A stretch of 10,074 bases of DNA, taken from Veillonella sp. (GTDB lineage: Bacteria; Bacillota; Negativicutes; Veillonellales; Veillonellaceae). Positions 5,710 to 10,074 of the stretch are shown here, in pieces (the first letter of the stretch is position 1; the number at the start of each line of letters is the position of its first letter). Below the pieces are notes generated by a model. That model searched no databases and was not told the DNA's origin. It was given only the letters and a program-made list of their open reading frames with translations. The position numbers were made by a program, and so were the translations under genes. The stretch lies in the NCBI GenBank assembly GCA_022737715.1, contig JAIITD010000053.1, forward strand, positions 1-10,074, in the 5' to 3' direction.

Positions 5710-6825
5710 ATGTATTTTAATACTAAGTTTAATATACGAGTGCTACTTTGTGTAGCAGCTTGTACGATGTGTTGGTCTATTGCATTAGCAGATAGTGCTA
5801 ATACAGATACTGCTGCGAAAGTGAATTCTAGCAGTTATCAAGATTGGGCTGATAGAACTGATATTTCAGCGAAGTTTCAAACCAATCACAAGCCAATATA
5901 TAGCATAGAGACCTTACAACCTATAGGTCATTATGATAACAACTCTAAGAGCGTAGTGTTTGTACAAGGTAAAGTTAGTTCTCATGGCGGTGTAAGTCAA
6001 ATTGCGGATGGCTATGCGAATCATGCCACACGCGGTGCAGGCGGTATTATATATGAAATAGACTTTAATCAATCGACACAATCCATTGGCACAACGGGAA
6101 GTCTAGGGATTGGTTATCGACGATTAAGTAAAGAAGAACATAGCTACGTAGGTATCAATGCCTTCTATGATTATGCTTTCAAAGAACATTATAAGCGTGC
6201 TAGTTTAGGTGTAGAATATGTAACTGGTGAAAATGAATTGTATGCTAATTTCTATAAATCACTAGGGAATGGTACGTCATCCTATCGTATATTTAAGCGC
6301 GATGAAATGATTCCAGCCCCATTCAATACGCCGGACATCAACGTTTCTGTTGGTGAAAGTCATGAAAAACGTGTTGCCTCTGGATATGATATCGGATACG
6401 CACGAACCTTTAAAAATGCCCGTTATATACGAGCCTATATCGACCGTTATCACTGGAACCGGATGAATGGAGAGATTAGAGACATAGAATGGTCTAACCC
6501 TGATATATATAACTATAATATCGGATTCCGTGTAAATGGGGTCTATAAAAATGGTATTAAAACCGGTGTCAATGTAAATGTGACACCTCATATTTCGGTA
6601 GGCATGGGTTATGATAAACCATTTGGTCACTCTGGAGAGTTTTATGTACAAACATTGTATACTCTTGGTAAATCTAAGTTTGCTCTCTTTGGTGGAAAGC
6701 ATAGCGATAGTAGCATGACTACTGCCCGTTCTAAAATGCTCGATAAAGTTGAACGTCAAGATATGCAAGCCCTAAATCTAAATGGGGATTTTCGCGTTCA
6801 TTACCCTCACGATTCTCTAGACTAA
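5710..6825 (+). CDS. Outer-membrane barrel protein, inverse-autotransporter-like, paralog 4 (most diverged)
   Basis: A 371-residue protein with a differently built signal peptide (basic N-terminus, core IRVLLCVAACTMCWSIALA, cleavage after ALA at 25-27). It keeps the family order: DWADRTDIS (45-53, A in place of M), IETLQPIGHYDNNSKSVVFV (66-85), SLGIGYRRLS (131-140), YVGINAFYDYAFKEHYKRAS (146-165), LGVEYVTGENELYANFY (166-182), SGYDIGYARTFKNARY (224-239), VTPHISVGMGYD (291-302), LYTLGKSKFALFGGKHS (316-332) and ARSKMLDKVERQDM (339-352). ATG 5710 follows AGAAGGG (5693-5699). The predicted surface loops, about 190-220 and 250-282, differ wholly from the paralogs. It is last in the array, 81 bp after paralog 3 and just before a terminator. 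No passenger domain is present. It may be the oldest or most specialised copy; the function is unknown. Confidence 0.78.
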   Translation: MYFNTKFNIRVLLCVAACTMCWSIALADSANTDTAAKVNSSSYQDWADRTDISAKFQTNHKPIYSIETLQPIGHYDNNSKSVVFVQGKVSSHGGVSQIADGYANHATRGAGGIIYEIDFNQSTQSIGTTGSLGIGYRRLSKEEHSYVGINAFYDYAFKEHYKRASLGVEYVTGENELYANFYKSLGNGTSSYRIFKRDEMIPAPFNTPDINVSVGESHEKRVASGYDIGYARTFKNARYIRAYIDRYHWNRMNGEIRDIEWSNPDIYNYNIGFRVNGVYKNGIKTGVNVNVTPHISVGMGYDKPFGHSGEFYVQTLYTLGKSKFALFGGKHSDSSMTTARSKMLDKVERQDMQALNLNGDFRVHYPHDSLD

Positions 6826-6849
6826 ATGAAGCTTATTTCTAGTTATAAC

Positions 6850-6883
6850 AAAGGAGCTAGTACGCTGTGTACTAGCTCCTTTT
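6850..6883. terminator. Bidirectional terminator between the barrel array and the Sel1 gene
   Basis: AAAGGAGCTAGTAC (6850-6863) and GTACTAGCTCCTTT (6869-6882) form a perfect 14-bp stem with loop GCTGT. A short T-run closes it on the plus strand and TTTGTTAT on the minus strand. It lies 24 bp after the paralog 4 stop and 14 bp beyond the stop of the convergent Sel1 gene, so it can serve both. Confidence 0.9.
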
Positions 6884-6897
6884 GGTATGTATTCTTG

Positions 6898-9267
6898 CTA
6901 TTGCAAATCCTTAGGCACACTGAGCGGTTTCCAGTTATCTAGCTCTGGAATGTCTAAGGTCGTAATGGTCCGTTGTATCCAGTAGTTCAAGGATACTTCG
7001 TTGCCAAAGTACTGTTCAAATAGGTATGTATTACCGGGAATGTCCTTTTGCTTGCCGTGTTCGTCGACGATGTGGCGCATCGATTCCTTGAGGTATAGTT
7101 GCACCCTAAATGGTGTGGACCGCTTGCCCTTGAATATGAAATAGGATGGCCCAATAAAATCGTGGGTACGAACGTTGATTTGCTCGTAGCGATTGCTCTT
7201 GAGCCCTTCCAAGGATGCTTGAATCATGGCGTTGGCGTCGTCGTATTCCTCGAGTAAGAATGGCTCTTGATCGACGTCGAGTACATAGTGCCACGTCGGT
7301 TTTTCCTCGTCTATTTCGATGGCCCATGCATCTGAAAGCTCCGGTAAACGGTGGCTTTCATAAAAATCATGCCACAAATTATGGGCATCCTCTGCATTGA
7401 GCAGCGATTTATAGATTATCTCATGCCCTTCAGCTGGGTCGTAGCCGTACAACCGCACCTGATAGGTATTGCGCGGCATACGTTTGGTCTCTAACTTATA
7501 AATATTCCGCAATTTGTCCGAAATGGTTAGGAAATGATTGTAAAAGCTAAGCACAACAGTATCTTGTGTAGATAGGGATTTGTCGATGGAATTCCAATCG
7601 TATAATGTGGTATCCCATTGAAAGCCATTCATATTAACAGATAATCGAGCCGCATTGTGAGGCCATGTGGTAGGGGCAGGGCGCACAGTTGTAGAGGATT
7701 CGGTAATACCTTCCTTGAAATGCCAATGACCGTCTATTTCTTCGAAAGCCTCTAACCGCTCCGCTGCTTCGTCATCTACAGGAATATCCTTAATCTCTTC
7801 GCTACGATTGGCGAGGTGTGACACGATGTACTGATGGGAGCTTTCATAATAATGAACCGCACTGTCGAGGTCAGGTGTTCCTGTTACATAGCCTTTTTCA
7901 TAGGCATAGCCTAGGGTAACTCGTGTGAGCGCGCGGGTGATATCGTAGAAGAGCACGCGGTCCTCCTCTTGAAGCGCTCGTTTTTCTTCTTCTAAAACGC
8001 GGGTCAAGGACTGAACAGCAAATCGAATGTTCTTGGTCACACCGATGCCATGAATGCGCATGTAACTGATATACGGCAAGGAGAACAGAAATCTATCCTT
8101 CGTCGCCGCCATATGCGTCAAATCGGCGATGAGCCCCCAGTCGAGAGGGAGGCCGCCAATGTGAAAGATATAGTTAAATGCAGCCTGCAATGCGGCATAA
8201 CCGGCATCATTAAAGTTCTTTGTGGCCGCCCGTTGATATAGTTCAGTAGCCTTGATCGGGTCGTATGGAATGGCCGCACGCAACGCAGGTTGCTCGTAAA
8301 AATGATAGTAATAGTCTGCAAGTTCTGCGATACATTCTGGCTGGCCTAGGTCAGCACCCTTTGTAAACCATGTGAAAGCCTCGGTAAATTCGCCCTTTTC
8401 GTGATGGTCGAGGCCTGTATAAAGCATCATGGTGGGATTGCCTAATTCAGCAGCCCTGCGTGCCACACGGCGTGCATTATCGTAATCGCCTTCGTCGATA
8501 TAAATATTGCGCAAGTTCCCTTGGAACATGGCGAGCCCTTGATCGAGGGCTTTATTAAACCAGTATTTCGCATGCTCAAGAGATTTTGCTTGTAGCGTTT
8601 CCTCGTCTACCATGCCGCGCAAGGTGGCGATACCTTCGCGTAAACTCTTGCTGCGCGTCGCTTGTTGTAATCGTTGACTAAAGCTGGCCTTTTCTGGACC
8701 TAATAGCTGTTTAGCTTGGTTAATAACGTGGTAATCGCCCCAGAAGAATACATTGCCTATAATATACTGACAGTATGCATCATCTTGCTTGGCGTAATCA
8801 TAGATGATGCGGAATGCATCATCAAAGGACAACTGCATATCTCGCATCACCGTAGGCGTAATCGATCCAGCAATGCGCAGTGCTTGTAATGTGCCAATCG
8901 GACTATTGCGGCGGATACTATCATGCAAACATTGATACGTGCGCATATTATCCTCTGGAAAACCAGACTCAGCCCACGTAAATCGCGGTCCAGCGTACAC
9001 GCGTGCCAATAGGGCGTATGCATCTCCTAATTCACGTTCCTCAGGAGACAAAGCTTTTTTGTAAACCTCCTCAGCATCCGATTCGCCCGTACTACCTTGC
9101 GATGTAGCCGTATTGCGCAACTCATGCTGAATCGGCTTTGTTACATTCGATTGATTATTCACAATCGACTCTAACATGCGCAGACCCTCTTGAGCGGACT
9201 GCGGATCATAAGACATAAAAATTAAGTGGAAGACCCGTTGGAGGCGGTCTGTGAAATATTGAGCCAT
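6898..9267 (-). CDS. Sel1/TPR-like repeat protein with unrecognised C-terminal region
   Basis: A 789-residue protein without signal peptide or membrane helix, so probably cytoplasmic. Residues about 155-480 contain degenerate Sel1-like helical repeats, seen as units such as AKYWFNKALDQG (233-244), DNARRVARRAAELGNPTMM (263-281), GEFTEAFTWFTKGADLGQPE (292-311), KATELYQRAATKNFNDAGY (339-357) and YEKGYVTGTPDLDSAVHYYE (456-475). Such repeats scaffold protein-protein contacts. Residues about 510-789 have no repeats; they are rich in aromatic and charged residues and I do not recognise a family. The start is ATG 9267 because GAAAGGAGGG lies directly upstream; an in-frame ATG at 9354 would add 29 residues encoded by the terminator hairpin and promoter region and is rejected. 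The gene is convergent with the barrel array and has its own -10 box. A role cannot be assigned. Confidence 0.75.
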   Translation of the reverse strand: MAQYFTDRLQRVFHLIFMSYDPQSAQEGLRMLESIVNNQSNVTKPIQHELRNTATSQGSTGESDAEEVYKKALSPEERELGDAYALLARVYAGPRFTWAESGFPEDNMRTYQCLHDSIRRNSPIGTLQALRIAGSITPTVMRDMQLSFDDAFRIIYDYAKQDDAYCQYIIGNVFFWGDYHVINQAKQLLGPEKASFSQRLQQATRSKSLREGIATLRGMVDEETLQAKSLEHAKYWFNKALDQGLAMFQGNLRNIYIDEGDYDNARRVARRAAELGNPTMMLYTGLDHHEKGEFTEAFTWFTKGADLGQPECIAELADYYYHFYEQPALRAAIPYDPIKATELYQRAATKNFNDAGYAALQAAFNYIFHIGGLPLDWGLIADLTHMAATKDRFLFSLPYISYMRIHGIGVTKNIRFAVQSLTRVLEEEKRALQEEDRVLFYDITRALTRVTLGYAYEKGYVTGTPDLDSAVHYYESSHQYIVSHLANRSEEIKDIPVDDEAAERLEAFEEIDGHWHFKEGITESSTTVRPAPTTWPHNAARLSVNMNGFQWDTTLYDWNSIDKSLSTQDTVVLSFYNHFLTISDKLRNIYKLETKRMPRNTYQVRLYGYDPAEGHEIIYKSLLNAEDAHNLWHDFYESHRLPELSDAWAIEIDEEKPTWHYVLDVDQEPFLLEEYDDANAMIQASLEGLKSNRYEQINVRTHDFIGPSYFIFKGKRSTPFRVQLYLKESMRHIVDEHGKQKDIPGNTYLFEQYFGNEVSLNYWIQRTITTLDIPELDNWKPLSVPKDLQ

Positions 9268-9301
9268 AGGCCCTCCTTTCGTTTTTATACAATACACTAC
9301 T

Positions 9302-9307
9302 ATTATA
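9302..9307 (-). promoter_or_regulatory. -10 box of the Sel1-repeat gene
   Basis: On the minus strand this reads TATAAT within TATATAATAGTAGTG, 34 bp upstream of ATG 9267. The hexamer 17 bp further upstream (TTCTAC) is a poor -35. The leader would contain the AGGAGGG ribosome binding site. The same TATAATAGTAGTG also occurs on the plus strand at 9461-9473 in mirrored position. Confidence 0.45.
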
Positions 9308-9338
9308 TACCGCGGTAGGAAATGGTAGAAGAGGAAAA

Positions 9339-9430
9339 GAACCGATGGGCCCAAAAATCCTCCACCGGCCGGGTCTGATTCGCCCTACGGGCTCACAGGG
9401 CCAAAGTCGGATTTTTGGGCCCAGCGGTTC
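9339..9430. terminator. Second compound terminator-like hairpin with the conserved core
   Basis: Arms 9339-9360 and 9409-9430 are complementary over 22 bp with one mismatch. The interior carries TCCACCGGCCGGGTCTG (9361-9377) and CAGGGCCAAAGTCG (9396-9409), the same boxes as at 176-218, around a different apical hairpin, GCCC-TAC-GGGC (9382-9392). The conserved boxes read on the plus strand, but the better T-rich tail (TTTTCCTC) is on the minus strand. It would shield the Sel1 promoter from transcription coming from the right. Confidence 0.7.
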
Positions 9431-9529
9431 TATCTCTCAGTCCATAGCCGACACGCGGAATATAATAGTAGTGAAATTGATAAAATCCGTTATTGCCAAC
9501 CCAACCGTTTGACAGAGAAAGGAGGGCCT

Positions 9530-9553
9530 ATGGCCTCTCCCTTATCCGTATAA
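9530..9553 (+). other. Seven-codon micro-ORF with a full ribosome binding site
   Basis: ATG 9530 follows AGAAAGGAGGG and is read for seven codons (MASPLSV) to TAA at 9551-9553. Its ribosome binding site and first codons are an exact inverted copy of the Sel1 gene start, after which the sequence diverges. It is most likely a relic of the inverted duplication, less likely a leader peptide; no gene follows on this strand. Confidence 0.25.
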
Positions 9554-9554
9554 C

Positions 9555-9800
9555 GAAAAAATAATTTCTAAGTCAGGTTAGAGTGGATATGAAAAAAGAT
9601 ACCCCATGAAAAAACGACTTTGGCCTCTCTCTCCTTGGACCTATGATGAAAAATAATTTCTAACACGTGTTGCAGAATGTAAAAAAAGACACCTGGCAAA
9701 AACTGACTTTTGTCCTCCTTGTAGCACTAATCTCCTTACGGATATAATAAAAATAATTTCTATTTACGGTTATAGGATAGTAAAAAGAACCGGTTCTGAA
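9555..9800. repeat. Degenerate tandem repeat, three units of about 92-100 bp
   Basis: ATAATTTCTA recurs at 9561, 9653 and, with one more unit, 9753 (spacings 92 and 100), each preceded by an A-run. In each unit it is followed by an A-rich block (GAAAAAAGATACC 9591, TAAAAAAAGACACC 9680, TAAAAAGAACC 9781) and then AACGACTTTGGCCTC (9613), AACTGACTTTTGTCCTC (9701) or AACGACTTCGGGCTC (9801). On the minus strand these read GGCCAAAGTCG followed by a T-run, the 3' half of the compound terminators. Units 1 and 2 lack the complementary arm; unit 3 runs into the full hairpin at 9782-9860. No coding sequence is seen here. Confidence 0.6.
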
Positions 9801-9860
9801 AACGACTTCGGGCTCCGCGTAGCGCAGTAGCGTGTCGGCTTTCAGGACCGGTTCTTTTTT
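9782..9860 (-). terminator. Terminator of the ABC transporter binding-protein gene
   Basis: Arms 9782-9801 and 9840-9859 pair over 20 bp with one mismatch, with T-runs at both ends, so it can act in both directions. On the minus strand it starts 26 bp after the stop at 9886. The interior folds further (CTGCGC-TAC-GCGGAG on the minus strand) and contains GAGCCCGAAGTCG, a diverged form of the GGGCCAAAAGTCG box of the other two compound terminators. Confidence 0.8.
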
Positions 9861-9885
9861 CTAAACGTATGATACGTAATAGCAA

Positions 9886-10074
9886 TTATTTTTTGTTATA
9901 GTCACCAAACCATTTATCGTAAATTTTTTGGTATGTGCCGTCTTCTTTAAGTTCTTTAAGAGCTTTGTTAACAGCTTGTTGTAATTCTGTGTTGCCTTTT
10001 TTAACACCAAGTACTGTACCAGGTGCTTTTGTAGGTTCGCCTACGAGTTTAAGGTCTTTGTCAGCACCTTGTTT
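9886..10074 (-). CDS. Amino-acid ABC transporter solute-binding protein, C-terminal end (partial)
   Basis: The minus-strand frame is open from the window edge to TAA at 9886-9888 and gives the last 62 residues. The pattern LGVKKGNTELQQAVNKALKE followed by LKEDGTYQKIYDKWFGDYNKK is characteristic of the C-terminal lobe of family 3 solute-binding proteins, which capture polar amino acids (glutamine, cystine, arginine or similar) outside the inner membrane and deliver them to an ABC permease. The substrate cannot be told from this fragment because the binding residues lie upstream. The signal peptide or lipobox and any transporter partners are outside the window. A terminator follows, so it is the last gene of its unit. 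Confidence 0.85.
   Translation of the reverse strand, partial: KQGADKDLKLVGEPTKAPGTVLGVKKGNTELQQAVNKALKELKEDGTYQKIYDKWFGDYNKK

Larger units (their letters stand above)
9263..9534. repeat. Large interrupted inverted repeat mirroring the Sel1 promoter and start site
   Basis: Centred near 9384.5, the two sides match at several levels: the hairpin arms 9339-9360/9409-9430, the CGCGG boxes 9311-9315/9454-9458, and TATAATAGTAGTG (minus 9295-9307, plus 9461-9473). An 18-bp box GAAAGGAGGGCCTATGGC (minus 9263-9280, plus 9517-9534) is also mirrored but lies about 28 bp further out on the right. The left copy is the Sel1 promoter, ribosome binding site and start codon; the right copy points away and leads into no gene. 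Confidence 0.7.

Noticed and set aside
6277..6768. 163-codon open frame on the minus strand inside paralog 4
   Set aside because: It is antisense to a well-supported barrel gene, with a composition typical of a shadow frame and no recognisable motif. Other antisense frames in the barrel, kinase and Sel1 genes were rejected for the same reason.
2057..6825. Trimeric (YadA-type) autotransporters, known in Veillonella
   Set aside because: There is no coiled-coil stalk, no head repeats and no short C-terminal four-strand anchor; the barrel follows the signal peptide closely and carries intimin-like motifs.
9268..9354. N-terminal extension of the Sel1-repeat protein to ATG 9354
   Set aside because: The extra 29 codons run through the terminator arm, the -10 box and the ribosome binding site; ATG 9267 has an excellent Shine-Dalgarno.
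9555..9860. CRISPR array
   Set aside because: The repeated blocks are imperfect, A/T-rich and spaced by 92 and 100 bp, with no constant direct repeat separated by unique spacers of fixed length.

Overview
The window looks like chromosomal DNA from a diderm Firmicute of the Negativicutes, most likely Veillonella or a close relative. The reasons are a moderately AT-rich composition, strong Firmicute-type Shine-Dalgarno sites (AAGGAGG, GGAGG), and a run of genes for outer-membrane beta-barrels with Sec signal peptides, which a monoderm Firmicute would not carry. The genus is inferred from this combination; no marker gene is complete enough to prove it.

Layout, left to right. The last 41 codons of ileS (1-126, +) end in a long compound terminator (155-239), followed by a partial copy of that element (about 271-316). 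A HipA-like Ser/Thr kinase gene without a HipB partner follows (412-1563, +). The next intergenic stretch has a Fur-box-like palindrome (1598-1616), a good sigma-A-type promoter (1671-1699), a 25-codon ORF with a near-ideal ribosome binding site that encodes a strikingly amphipathic hydrophobic peptide (1739-1816), and a strong terminator (1827-1873). That peptide gene is a self-contained transcription unit.

A consensus-like promoter (TTGACT-17-TATAAT, 1968-1996) then opens a tandem array of four paralogous secreted proteins (2057-3187, 3231-4331, 4378-5628, 5710-6825, all +). Each has a signal peptide, a short N-terminal segment with a W-x-DRTD motif, one outer-membrane barrel resembling the beta-domain of inverse autotransporters (intimin/invasin family), and almost no C-terminal passenger. 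They are probably one operon, closed by a bidirectional terminator (6850-6883). Conservation lies in the strands and variation in the predicted surface loops, as expected for diversifying surface proteins.

Convergent to the array is a 789-residue cytoplasmic Sel1/TPR-repeat protein with an unrecognised C-terminal half (6898-9267, -). The 618-bp space to its right has no convincing gene but much structure: a second compound terminator (9339-9430) sharing its core with the one after ileS, at the centre of a larger inverted repeat that mirrors the promoter and start region of the Sel1 gene; a degenerate tandem repeat of about 92-100 bp units containing terminator-tail sequence (about 9555-9800); and the terminator (9782-9860) of the last gene, an amino-acid ABC transporter solute-binding protein whose C-terminal 62 residues are in the window (9886-10074, -).

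The strongest candidates for undescribed biology are the array of passenger-less inverse-autotransporter-like barrels, the 25-residue peptide gene upstream of it, and the family of compound terminators with a conserved internal RNA-like core and half-copies.
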